A DNA stretch of 21,430 nucleotides from Bacillota bacterium (GCA_023428265.1 JAEYYW010000089.1:1-21430), one strand, 5' to 3'; counted from the first letter of the stretch, positions 7,641 through 14,762 are shown. Program-made: numbers and translations. The notes: a model not told the origin generated them from the sequence alone.

Positions 7641-7664
7641 AAGGGAACCCACCTGGGTTCCCTT
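7641..7664. terminator. Bidirectional hairpin between convergent genes
   Basis: AAGGGAACCC and GGGTTCCCTT form a perfect 10-bp stem with loop ACCT, placed between the small hydrophobic gene (+) and the lipoprotein gene (-). T residues follow on both strands (TTTCCATT on plus, CTCGTTTTG on minus), so it can serve both genes. Confidence 0.75.
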
Positions 7665-7671
7665 TCCATTG

Positions 7672-8880
7672 TCACTGCGCAGCGGCGGTGGCTGATGGCT
7701 GCGGCGATGCCGCCCCGCCGGACGCGGCCGCCAAACGGTGAAGCGCGGTGCTTTGCCCGGAGCCCACGCCATAGATCAGGCTGCCGTCGGCGCCCCACTG
7801 GGCAAAGGTGAGCTTGGCCTTGCCACTCTCCACCGCCTGCTCGGCGTTGGCCGCGAGGTGGTAAACCCACACGCCGCCGCCGTCGCCGCCAAAGGCCACT
7901 TGCCGGCCGTCCGCCGAGGGGGTGTAGCCGGTGCCGGTCAGGATGGCCGGCGGCGAAGCACCTGCCCCTTCCACCGCGCCAAGCGCCTCCACCACCGAGC
8001 CGGACCGGTCCAGCACGAAGGCATAGGCCCTGGTTTCATCCGTTTCCTGGCTTCCAGCCTGGACCGCCCCGCGCACCGACCAAAGGGAAAGAAGCTTGTC
8101 TTCGCCCAGCGCGATCAGCCGCGACGCCGACGCCTGCTTCCACTGGTCCAGGTGCTGCGCGGCAAAGCCGCTCAGGTCAAGCCTGGAGAATGTTTTTTTG
8201 TCTGTGTCAATGATCAGCCACTGCTCCAGCGGCTCCTCTTCCTGCCCCAGCAGCCGGACCAGCGCCAGGCCGCCGGCATATTGTATCTCGCGGGCAAGCG
8301 CCTTGTCGCCGCTCTTCCACCCTGCGGAGTCGCACAGGTCAAACCGGGCCGTGGTGGCCAGATCCACCATCACCACGGAGCGTGCGGTTTTGCCGCTCAC
8401 GCGCTTGTCCGCCGTCGCAAAGAGCCATTTGCTGGCACTGTCCACACAGGCGGAGGATAGGCCGCCGGCGTCCAGCCGCTCGGCCACCGGCTCGGCGCTG
8501 TAAGCGGAGCCGTCCCACCTGGCCCGCAGCACCCGGCCGTCTGAGGTGGCAAAGAGAAACTGGCTTCCGTCTTCCCAAAGACGGATCGGAAAAAGGAAAT
8601 CCTCCGGCAAGCTCTGCCCGCCAAACAGATCGGCCGCCGCCAGCGGGTATTTCCATTGGGGCTGCGCGGCCTTCTCACTGCCCGCGGGCTGGGCCGTTGC
8701 GGGCGAAGCGGCGGTGCCCTCCGGCGTGGCGGTGGCAACCGGCGGGGCGGCGGTCACAACGGGCGTCGTGGTGAGCTCCGGGTTCAGAACCGGCTGCTCG
8801 CTTGCGGTGCCGCAACCGGAAAGCAGCGCCGCGGAAAGCAGCGCCGCAGTAATTCCATAGGTTTTCCAATATCGCTTCAA
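7672..8880 (-). CDS. Lipoprotein with Thr/Pro linker and propeller-like repeats
   Basis: A 402-residue secreted lipoprotein. A signal peptide runs from MKRYWK through a hydrophobic core to the lipobox LLSGC, with C23 as the lipidation site. Residues 24-75 are a low-complexity Thr/Pro/Ala linker. The rest shows recurring strand patterns such as FLFATSDGRVLRARWDGS, KWLFATADK, QVAFGGDGGGVWVYHL and AQWGADGSLIYGV, as in WD40/TolB-like beta-propellers, which suggests binding outside the cell rather than catalysis. The start is TTG at 8880 with GGAGG nine bases upstream. The C terminus is again Ala/Ser/Pro-rich. It ends in the shared hairpin at 7641. The ligand is unknown. The partial gene at 21027 has the same architecture. 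Confidence 0.82.
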   Translation of the reverse strand: MKRYWKTYGITAALLSAALLSGCGTASEQPVLNPELTTTPVVTAAPPVATATPEGTAASPATAQPAGSEKAAQPQWKYPLAAADLFGGQSLPEDFLFPIRLWEDGSQFLFATSDGRVLRARWDGSAYSAEPVAERLDAGGLSSACVDSASKWLFATADKRVSGKTARSVVMVDLATTARFDLCDSAGWKSGDKALAREIQYAGGLALVRLLGQEEEPLEQWLIIDTDKKTFSRLDLSGFAAQHLDQWKQASASRLIALGEDKLLSLWSVRGAVQAGSQETDETRAYAFVLDRSGSVVEALGAVEGAGASPPAILTGTGYTPSADGRQVAFGGDGGGVWVYHLAANAEQAVESGKAKLTFAQWGADGSLIYGVGSGQSTALHRLAAASGGAASPQPSATAAAQ

Positions 8881-8962
8881 ACGATCGTACCTCCTCGTAA
8901 CACACTCCCTTAACGCGCCCGCTCAGTGGCAGGCGGGTTGTCCAAGCAATCCTATTCATTCA

Positions 8963-8971
8963 TGTTATAAT
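8963..8971 (+). promoter_or_regulatory. Extended -10 promoter element upstream of the 109-residue gene
   Basis: TGTTATAAT is a perfect extended -10 box (TGnTATAAT). No good -35 box stands 16-18 bases upstream, which extended -10 promoters tolerate. It would give a leader of about 100 bases before the GTG at 9082. Confidence 0.45.
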
Positions 8972-9081
8972 CTGTATGACGGAATCGCAAGGCATGATTG
9001 TGTAAACAAACAATGAACTTTGAAACGCGGCAATGGCGGATTTGGGCGGGTTATAAAGAATCAGGTTAGGGGGCAGTTATC

Positions 9082-9411
9082 GTGTTGTGGAAACCGGTTC
9101 ATGGCAATATACAATTATATGAGGATAGCAACTGCCAGCTTAAGGTAATAGAGACTAATGGCTACATGCAAATATGGATCAATTATAAGGGCTACAACAT
9201 CGTGATGCCCATGATGATGTGGGAGTTTGACACAGAACCGATGGATCGAAAGATCAATTTCGACGTAGCCGGAGAGTCATTTGAAAATTGGTACTTCACA
9301 GTGGCCAAGGAAGATTTCTCATTATTTGCAGATCTGATTTATTTCTTTCTCACCGAACATGATGCTGATCGAATGATCAATCCCGATCTTGTGATCACCA
9401 AATGGCCATAA
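9082..9411 (+). CDS. Hypothetical protein, 109 residues
   Basis: A soluble orphan of 109 residues, rich in Met, Trp, Tyr and acidic residues. Its alternating pattern (QLKVIETNGYMQIWINYKG, then FENWYFTVAKEDFSLFADLIYFF) suggests a beta-sheet followed by a helix. Start is GTG with TAGGGGG eight bases upstream. It is less G+C-rich than the neighbouring core genes. I do not recognise a family; size and composition would fit a small stand-alone accessory or immunity-type protein, but that is only a guess. Directly downstream begins the long repeat cluster at 9430-9644. Confidence 0.65.
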   Translation: MLWKPVHGNIQLYEDSNCQLKVIETNGYMQIWINYKGYNIVMPMMMWEFDTEPMDRKINFDVAGESFENWYFTVAKEDFSLFADLIYFFLTEHDADRMINPDLVITKWP

Positions 9412-9426
9412 ATCCCACCTCACTAT

Positions 9427-9541
9427 ACTCCCTTGGTCACCTTTGGTAACTCCTACCCCTCCCCCCCAAATGCCTGCGGGCAAGAAATCCCCCCTACCCT
9501 CCGTAGAGGGCATCCCCCCTTGCCCGGCGCCTGGAAGGCGC
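9427..9541 (+). repeat. C-rich hairpin repeat unit, copy 1 (composite)
   Basis: A run of short hairpins separated by C-runs: GTCACC-TTT-GGTAAC (imperfect, about 9436-9450); TGCC-TGCG-GGCA (9471-9482); CCCTC-CGTA-GAGGG (9497-9510), flanked by ATCCCCCC-type runs; and GCGCCT-GGA-AGGCGC (9527-9541). The last two have partners with compensating base changes in the copy at 20731-20790. No gene is supported here; open frames across it are by-products of the repeat. Confidence 0.75.
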
Positions 9542-9644
9542 AAGCCAAGCATGCCGGGTTATGCCGAAGGCATGACCAGCCTTGCATGGATGCAGGCGAG
9601 GCATGCGAAGGAATTTTTGCCGTTGGCAAAAACAAGGGCGGGTA
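9537..9644 (+). repeat. 108-bp branched-fold repeat, copy A
   Basis: 106 of 108 bases match copy B at 20786-20893. On paper it folds as follows: an outer stem GCATGCC (9549-9555) with GGCATGC (9600-9606) encloses two arms, ATGCC-GAA-GGCAT (9561-9573) and GCC-T-TGCA-TGGA-TGCA-GGC (9579-9597, one bulged T). A separate perfect hairpin TTTTTGCC-GTT-GGCAAAAA follows at 9614-9632, then AACAAGGGCGGGTA. The two mismatches with copy B fall in an unpaired linker (9607) and the triloop (9622). It ends 54 bases before the acetyltransferase start. It is not a tRNA: no T-loop or anticodon arm pattern is present. It may be a non-coding RNA or a small palindromic mobile repeat. Confidence 0.85.
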
Positions 9645-9698
9645 TGGATCCGCTTCTCAAACTTATATGTGATAAGAACAAGTCCATGGAGGTCCCCT

Positions 9699-10223
9699 AT
9701 GACCATCTACCTGCAAGACGGCAGCCTGATCCTCCGCAAGATGGAGCAGCCGGACGCGGAAGCCCTGCACAAAGCCTTCTTGGCGCAGGGCTGGCACAAG
9801 CCATTGGAACAGTTTGAAACCTACCTCGCCCAGCAGGGGAGGGGCGAAAAGACGGTGATCGTCGCGGAAGTATCCGGCAGCGTCGCCGGATATGTCGCGC
9901 TGCTGCCGGAAGCAAAAACAGGCCCCTTCGCCTGCATGGGTATCCCCGAGATTGTGGACTTCAACGTATTGATCCAATACCAGCGGCAAGGCATCGGCGG
10001 CAAGATGATGGATGTGGCCGAGCGCCTGGCCTCGGAAACAAGCAGCCGCGTTTCCCTTGCGGTGGGGCTGCACAGCGGCTACGGCAGCGCGCAGAGGATG
10101 TATGTGGAGAGGGGCTACATCCCCGACGGGTCGGGGGTGTGGTATCAGGAGAAGCTGCTGGGGCAGTATGCGGCGTGTGTGAATGATGATGATTTGAATT
10201 TGTATTTCATTAAGGAGCTATAA
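9699..10223 (+). CDS. GNAT-family N-acetyltransferase
   Basis: A 174-residue acetyltransferase that should transfer an acetyl group from acetyl-CoA to an amine. The acetyl-CoA pyrophosphate loop is visible as QYQRQGIGGKMM (R/Q-x-x-G-x-G), preceded by the strand VDFNVL and the VAGYVAL strand of motif C/D. The downstream helix and AQRMYVERGYIPDG, the typical N-A-x-x-x-Y-x-x-x-G-F/Y region, complete the fold. The open frame runs upstream through the repeat to 9582, but GGAGG lies six bases before the ATG at 9699 and the protein there begins MTIYLQDGSLILRKMEQPD, as GNAT proteins usually do. The substrate is unknown. Confidence 0.9.
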   Translation: MTIYLQDGSLILRKMEQPDAEALHKAFLAQGWHKPLEQFETYLAQQGRGEKTVIVAEVSGSVAGYVALLPEAKTGPFACMGIPEIVDFNVLIQYQRQGIGGKMMDVAERLASETSSRVSLAVGLHSGYGSAQRMYVERGYIPDGSGVWYQEKLLGQYAACVNDDDLNLYFIKEL

Positions 10224-10256
10224 GGCAATAACAGGCAAACGTGAGGGAACGAACTT

Positions 10257-10298
10257 GTCCCCCTCCATGAGGGGGATGTCGGTCCGAAGGAACGACAG
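10257..10298 (-). repeat. C-rich hairpin repeat unit, two-hairpin type (inverted)
   Basis: Two adjacent hairpins: CCCCCTC-CAT-GAGGGGG (10259-10275) and TGTCGGTCC-GAA-GGAACGACA (10277-10297, one mismatch). Read on the minus strand the order is the same as the unit at 16450-16490, namely ACTCCCCCTGTC, hairpin, GACATCCCCCTC, hairpin. It lies downstream of the acetyltransferase gene. Confidence 0.7.
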
Positions 10299-10312
10299 GG
10301 GGAGTATGTCAC

Positions 10313-10402
10313 CCATTGCCTGCGGGGCAGGATATCCCCCCTGCCTTCTGCGGAAGGCATCCCCCCTTAGCCGCTGACGCTATGCGTCAGCTTAAGGGAG
10401 GG
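10313..10402 (+). repeat. C-rich hairpin repeat unit, ATCCCCCC type
   Basis: TGCCTTC-TGCG-GAAGGCA (10342-10359) is a 7-bp hairpin flanked by ATCCCCCC-type runs. It is followed by CTGACGC-TAT-GCGTCAG (10374-10390) held inside an outer stem CCCTTA/TAAGGG (10364-10369 and 10393-10398). Architecture equals the inverted unit at 10447-10512, but stem sequences differ with pairing kept. Confidence 0.75.
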
Positions 10403-10446
10403 TAGAGAGGGAAACGAGGCATCGAGGACGGATACTTCTCACCCCA

Positions 10447-10512
10447 CCCTCCCTTAGCCAATACGAAGTATTGGTGACTAAGGGGGGATGCCGCTCACAA
10501 GCGGCAGGGGGG
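10447..10512 (-). repeat. C-rich hairpin repeat unit, ATCCCCCC type (inverted)
   Basis: On the plus strand: outer stem CCCTTAG/CTAAGGG (10451-10457, 10478-10484) around CCAATAC-GAA-GTATTGG (10458-10474), then TGCCGCT-CACA-AGCGGCA (10489-10506) flanked by G-runs. This is the unit at 10313-10402 turned round, about 45 bases away, so the pair forms a large inverted arrangement. It stands between the acetyltransferase (+) and the Myb-like gene (-). Confidence 0.75.
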
Positions 10513-10540
10513 ATATTACCGTTTACAGATGGCAGGAAAA

Positions 10541-10571
10541 CAGCAAAACAAAAACCCGCCTTCCAGCGGGT
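10541..10571 (-). terminator. Intrinsic terminator of the Myb-like gene
   Basis: On the minus strand ACCCGC-TGGAAG-GCGGGT is followed at once by TTTTTGTTTTG. This is a standard Rho-independent terminator about 25 bases after the stop at 10598. Confidence 0.88.
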
Positions 10572-10597
10572 CCCTGTCTCTGTATCTTTCGCTTTTC

Positions 10598-11425
10598 TCA
10601 ATTGAGCAGCGTGCCATCCTCCGCGTCCTGAATGAGCGACCGCAGGTTCATCAGCTGCGCCGGGTCCTTGGTGGTCAGGTAATCGCGCACCGCTGTGACC
10701 AACTGCCTGAGCCGGCTCATGTAGTGATCCGCCCGCTGCTCGGCGGTGGCTGCCCTTGTGACCAGGTTGCCTTCCTCATCGCGGCTCATGCGGGCCACCA
10801 GCGCGTTCATGTTGTTGGCCAGCTCGATCAGATCCAGGCCGGCCTCCATCTCAAAGGCGTCCAGCACCTCGCGGGCAATGCTCCGGCTGTCTTCCCGGCT
10901 CATGGGCTCGCCATCCAGGGCCAGGCCGCCCTCCCCATAGGGGTTCACATAGGCAAGGCCCTCCTGGTCCATCGCGTGCATCACTTCCTCCACCAGCTGG
11001 CGGCGGTTTTTCAGAAGCGACCGGTATTTGTTCTGGAAGCGCAGCATCCGGGAGCGGTTGCCGTTGCCCAGCGCCATGGCGCAGGCCCGCACCGACATGC
11101 CGGAAGCCTGGCGGCCCAGGATGTATTTCAATAGCTGCCGTATCTCATCGTCGGTGAAGGGCGTAAAGCTGGATCGCTCCCGGCGCACCAGCGCCGGCTC
11201 CTCCCGCCCGGCAATCTTGCTGCGCATGGCCGTGTAATAGTAATTGCGCACACTGTTGGGCTTGCGCCCCGTCTCCAGCGCCACCGAATCAAAAACTTCC
11301 CGGAGCGGCGTGCCCTCGTGCGCCGCCTTTGAAAGCCTTCCTCTAAGCAGTTCCTCCTCCGCCTCGGACCAGCCACTGCGGGTCAACACGTTTTTTCCAA
11401 GGGTGCCGACCGTCTTAGCCTGCAT
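10598..11425 (-). CDS. Myb/SANT-like DNA-binding protein (RsfA-type)
   Basis: A 275-residue probable transcription regulator. Residues about 15-68 (RSGWSEAEEELLRGRL, then GRKPNSVRNYYYT) form a Myb/SANT-like domain with the initial tryptophan and the helix-turn-helix end, as in the sporulation regulator RsfA of Bacillus and its clostridial relatives. A second helical segment about 85-140 (FTPFTDDEIRQLLKYILGRQ, then SVRACAMALGNGN) resembles another HTH unit. The C-terminal half is helical and charged, with possible coiled coil. Of the in-frame starts, ATG at 11425 is chosen because the run GGGGGG lies just upstream; TTG at 11440 would overlap that run. It is transcribed alone and ends in a strong terminator. 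The target genes are unknown. Confidence 0.8.
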   Translation of the reverse strand: MQAKTVGTLGKNVLTRSGWSEAEEELLRGRLSKAAHEGTPLREVFDSVALETGRKPNSVRNYYYTAMRSKIAGREEPALVRRERSSFTPFTDDEIRQLLKYILGRQASGMSVRACAMALGNGNRSRMLRFQNKYRSLLKNRRQLVEEVMHAMDQEGLAYVNPYGEGGLALDGEPMSREDSRSIAREVLDAFEMEAGLDLIELANNMNALVARMSRDEEGNLVTRAATAEQRADHYMSRLRQLVTAVRDYLTTKDPAQLMNLRSLIQDAEDGTLLN

Positions 11426-11672
11426 GCATCTGCCCCCCAACCGCTGATTTCACAACCCATGCTTCAGTATGTACAGCGACGTATTCCACTATACGCAAGG
11501 ATTGCGGGTAAGCGCCCGGCCTCTTTCAGTTATACTTATTCGTTTTCCGGGGCCAAAAGAACAGACGCAGAGCCGTTCCGGGCGGGGCGCTGCTGTGGTA
11601 TGATAGACCGGCGCGGGTGCGGCGGCCGGTGATGCGCCGCGCGATCCCCGCGGCGGGAGGAGGATGGCGGCA

Positions 11673-12776
11673 ATGCAAAAAAACGGCAGATACCGGGTGG
11701 CCCATCTGGGCCTGGGCCCGAGGGGGCACGACCACATCGGCGCGTTTCTGAACAACCCCGACCGGTTTGAGGTGGTGGCGCTGTGCGATCTGGACAGCGG
11801 CAGGCTTGCGGAGGCCGCGGCCAAGTATGGCGTGGCGGCGGTGTATGAAGACGCCCGGCAGATGCTGCGGGCCACCAAGCCCGACGTGTTTTGCTTTGTG
11901 ACGGGCCTGGAAGTGCGCACACAGATGGTGCGGATGGCCGCCGAAGAGGGCGTGAAGGCCATCGCGATGGAAAAGCCGCTGGCCCTTTCCATCAGCGAGG
12001 CTGCGGAGATGAAGCGGATCATCGATGAAAACGGCATCAAGGTGGTGGTCTCCCACCAGCTGAAATATATGACCGCCATGCAGAAGCTCAAGGAAACGCT
12101 GGACAGCGGCCTGATCGGCCGGATCACCCACGCCCACGCCACCACAGTGCCGTGGCACATGCAGCTGGGCACCCATTTCATGGACTATATGATGTGGGCC
12201 AACGGCGGCCACCGCTCACTCTGGGCCGTGGGCCATGCCCATGGCCGCCACCACCTCCAGGCGGCGGACGGCCACTTCGGCGCAGATTACCTGCTGGGCG
12301 AGTGCCTGTTTGAAAACGGTGTACGGGGCATATTGGAGTGCGGGTATCTCTCTCCGTCGCACGAGCCGAAGGAGTTTTACTGGCTGGACGACCGGCTCAC
12401 CTTTTATGGCACCGAGGGCTACGCCTGGGCAGACAACCGGAACCGCTGGGGTTTTGTGACCAGCCAAAACGGCGGGCAGTGCAGCAAAACAGACGAAGGT
12501 GACCGCGGCGGCCAGGAGCCCATCATGCAGGCGCGGTATATGAGGGAGTTTGCCGAATGGCTGGATGGCGGCCCGGCGCACCCCTGCCGCTACGAGCTGG
12601 CCTGGCAGGGCTATGAAACGATCCAGGCAATGCTGATGAGCAGCCTTGGGCACACACGCATGGACCTGCCGCTGGATCCAGCGGACTACTATGATGTGAA
12701 TGAGCGGATGGGCCTGGTATTCCCGGAGGTGGCAGACAGCCCTGAGTGGCGGGATCATGGCTCGGCTCAGGCATAA
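11673..12776 (+). CDS. Gfo/Idh/MocA-family NAD(P)-dependent oxidoreductase
   Basis: A 367-residue sugar or sugar-acid dehydrogenase. The N-terminal Rossmann domain has G13-L-G15-P-R-G18 and the acidic end VVALCDLDSGR. E100-K101-P102-L is the signature EKP motif that sits between nicotinamide and substrate. THFMDYMMWANGG supplies the family's catalytic-region histidine and aspartate. The C-terminal alpha/beta domain is complete. An ATG at 11664 abuts the ribosome site GGGAGGAGG, so the ATG at 11673, nine bases beyond it, is the better start. The GH127 gene follows after 24 bases with its own ribosome site, so the pair is an operon, and the substrate is probably a sugar released by, or related to, that hydrolase. 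Confidence 0.92.
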   Translation: MQKNGRYRVAHLGLGPRGHDHIGAFLNNPDRFEVVALCDLDSGRLAEAAAKYGVAAVYEDARQMLRATKPDVFCFVTGLEVRTQMVRMAAEEGVKAIAMEKPLALSISEAAEMKRIIDENGIKVVVSHQLKYMTAMQKLKETLDSGLIGRITHAHATTVPWHMQLGTHFMDYMMWANGGHRSLWAVGHAHGRHHLQAADGHFGADYLLGECLFENGVRGILECGYLSPSHEPKEFYWLDDRLTFYGTEGYAWADNRNRWGFVTSQNGGQCSKTDEGDRGGQEPIMQARYMREFAEWLDGGPAHPCRYELAWQGYETIQAMLMSSLGHTRMDLPLDPADYYDVNERMGLVFPEVADSPEWRDHGSAQA

Positions 12777-12800
12777 TAAGAAATAAAAGGAGAAATGGGC

Positions 12801-14573
12801 ATGGAAATGAAACTACAGAAGCTGCCGCTGGGCGTCACTAAGCTGCAGCCGGGCCTGCTCAAGGAGCGGGCGGCGCTGAACCGCAAGTATGTGATGAGCC
12901 TGAGCAATGAGAACCTGCTGCAGAACTATTATCAGGAGGCGGGCCTGTGGGGCCCGGCGCTCAAGCCGGAACACATCCACTGGGGCTGGGAGTCGCCCAC
13001 CTGCCAGCTGCGGGGCCACTTTTTGGGCCACTGGCTTTCGGCCGCGGCGCAGCTCTATGCTGCCACCGGCGACATGGAGGCAAAGGCCAAGGCCGATAAA
13101 ATCGTCTCGGAGCTGGCCCGCTGCCAGCAGGCAAACGGCGGGGAATGGGCCGGCCCCATCCCGGAGAAGTATATGGATATGGTGGCCCGTGGCCAGCAGG
13201 TGTGGGCGCCGCAATACACGCTGCATAAAACGCTGATGGGCCTGTGGGACATGTATGCCTATGCCGGCAACGAGCAGGCACTGGATGTGCTGAAGCGTTT
13301 TGCAAGCTGGTTTTACCGCTGGTCGGGCAGCTTCAGCGCCGAAGAGATGGCTCGGATCCTGGATGTGGAAACCGGCGGCATGCTGGAAATCTGGGCGGAC
13401 CTTTACGCCGTGACCGGCGATCCAACGCACCTGGAGCTTCTGAACCGCTATTACAGGCCGTCGCTGTTTGACAGGCTTTTAAAGGGTGAGGACGCGCTCA
13501 CCAATCAGCACGCCAACACCACGATCCCCGAGGTGCTGGGCGCCGCCCGCGCCTGGGAGGTGACCGGCGACAAGAAGTGGCGCGACATCGTGGATGCCTA
13601 CTGGGACCAGGCCGTGACACTGCGGGGCAGCTATTGCACCGGCGGGCAGACAATGGGCGAAATCTGGGCACCGCCGCACCAGCAGGCAGCGCGGCTCGGT
13701 GAGAAAAACCAGGAGCACTGCACCGTCTACAACATGATGCGCCTGGCCGACAAACTGCTGCAATGGACCGGCGACGCAGCCTATGCGGACTACTGGGAGC
13801 AGAACCTTTACAACGGCGTGCTGGCCCAGCAGCACCCGAAGACCGGCCAGATCACCTATTTCCTGCCGCTGCACGCCGGCGCCGTGAAGAAGTGGGGCTC
13901 TGAGACCGAAGACTTCTGGTGCTGCCACGGGTCGCTTGTGCAGGCCCACGCCGCCCACGGCACCTGCGCCTATTATGAAACCGCCGACGGCCTGGCTCTG
14001 TGCCAATACATCCCCACCAAGGCGAAGTTCACCCGCGGCGGCATTGATGTGGAAGTGAGCCAGGCCTTCAGCCTGCAGACCGAATCGGTGAGCCGCCCCA
14101 ACCGCTGGGTCGTGGAGCTGGCCGTGAAAGCCGACGCCCCCATTGCCTTCACGCTGGACATCCGCATCCCCCGGTGGGCCCAGCCCGGCACCACCGTCAT
14201 CGTGAACGGCCAACCTGTGGAGCAGCCCTGCGTGCCCGGCGCGTTTTTGCGCCTGGAGCGTGTTTGGCACAACGACGCCGTGCGCATTGAGCTTGTGAAA
14301 AAGCTGACCGCCTGGCCCTTGCCCGACGAACCGGACACCGTGGCCTTCCTGGATGGCCCGGTGGTGCTGGCCGGTTTGTGCCAGGATGAGCGGGTGCTCA
14401 AAGGCGACCCCGATCACCCTGAGACGATGCTCCGGCCCGACAGCGAGCGCGAGTGGGTGATGTGGCGCGAAGGCTACCGCACCTGCGGCATCGACCACGG
14501 CTTCCGGCTCACGCCGCTTTACCTGATCACCGACGAGCGCTATCAGGTCTATTTCCCGGTGAAGAAGGGGTAA
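12801..14573 (+). CDS. GH127/DUF1680 glycoside hydrolase (beta-L-arabinofuranosidase type)
   Basis: A 590-residue enzyme of glycoside hydrolase family 127, best known for HypBA1 of Bifidobacterium, which removes beta-L-arabinofuranose using a zinc-bound cysteine nucleophile. The zinc/catalytic set is visible: E305-H-C307 (NQEHCTVYN) and C374-C375 (FWCCHGS), the first of that pair being the expected nucleophile. E287 in MGEIW is the likely acid/base. An (alpha/alpha)6 barrel occupies about 30-400, with WGWESPTCQLRGHFLGHWLS near its start, and a beta-sandwich follows. No signal peptide is present, so it acts in the cytoplasm on imported oligosaccharides. ATG codons at 12795, 12801 and 12807 compete; AAAGGAGA best fits 12801. 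Related GH families (GH142, GH146) share parts, so the exact sugar is inferred. Confidence 0.92.
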   Translation: MEMKLQKLPLGVTKLQPGLLKERAALNRKYVMSLSNENLLQNYYQEAGLWGPALKPEHIHWGWESPTCQLRGHFLGHWLSAAAQLYAATGDMEAKAKADKIVSELARCQQANGGEWAGPIPEKYMDMVARGQQVWAPQYTLHKTLMGLWDMYAYAGNEQALDVLKRFASWFYRWSGSFSAEEMARILDVETGGMLEIWADLYAVTGDPTHLELLNRYYRPSLFDRLLKGEDALTNQHANTTIPEVLGAARAWEVTGDKKWRDIVDAYWDQAVTLRGSYCTGGQTMGEIWAPPHQQAARLGEKNQEHCTVYNMMRLADKLLQWTGDAAYADYWEQNLYNGVLAQQHPKTGQITYFLPLHAGAVKKWGSETEDFWCCHGSLVQAHAAHGTCAYYETADGLALCQYIPTKAKFTRGGIDVEVSQAFSLQTESVSRPNRWVVELAVKADAPIAFTLDIRIPRWAQPGTTVIVNGQPVEQPCVPGAFLRLERVWHNDAVRIELVKKLTAWPLPDEPDTVAFLDGPVVLAGLCQDERVLKGDPDHPETMLRPDSEREWVMWREGYRTCGIDHGFRLTPLYLITDERYQVYFPVKKG

Positions 14574-14591
14574 GCAGCCCCGTTCCCCACT

Positions 14592-14619
14592 GCCCCTCCC
14601 GCTGCCTAGCGGGAGGGGC
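14592..14619 (+). terminator. Strong hairpin after the GH127 gene
   Basis: GCCCCTCCCGCT and AGCGGGAGGGGC form a perfect 12-bp stem with loop GCCT, 18 bases after the stop. There is no real T-tract behind it, so it may stop transcription poorly or act as an mRNA end protector; its C-rich arm also resembles the dispersed hairpin repeats. Confidence 0.6.
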
Positions 14620-14732
14620 GTCTGCTTTGATCCATTGCCCCTGCGCCTGCGGCAAGGCGGCGCACGAAACATGTCAAATCCGCTGTAAAAAGGGCTTTCT
14701 TTGGGCTTAAAACGCTCCCCGATACTTTAATC

Positions 14733-14762
14733 CTTGCATTCAACGGGGATTTATTGTAAGAT
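14733..14762 (+). promoter_or_regulatory. Probable promoter for the fmdB-murA block
   Basis: TTGCAT (14733-14738) and TAAGAT (14757-14762) are separated by 18 bases, upstream of the FmdB-type gene. Transcription would begin about 14769, just before the leader hairpin. Confidence 0.4.

Noticed and set aside
9549..9606. Cloverleaf-like fold that might be a tRNA
   Set aside because: No T-loop (GTTCRA), no 7-bp acceptor stem with proper spacing, and no five-base anticodon stem with seven-base loop.
9433..9672. Short open frames across the repeat at 9430-9670, and similar ones at 20640-20911
   Set aside because: They arise from the repeated C-rich and branched-fold elements, read alike in both copies, and have no ribosome sites; the conservation follows base pairing, not codons.
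9427..10512. Repeated units at 9427-10512 as a CRISPR array
   Set aside because: Units are irregularly spaced, differ in stem sequence and occur in both orientations; no uniform repeats with unique spacers and no cas genes.
13479..14672. 397-codon minus-strand frame over the GH127 gene
   Set aside because: Antisense to a complete enzyme with intact catalytic residues; no ribosome site or domain.
14624..14732. Possible further hairpin repeat near GCGCCTGCGGCAAGGCGGCGC
   Set aside because: Pairing can be drawn in several ways but lacks the flanking C-run pattern; too weak to call.
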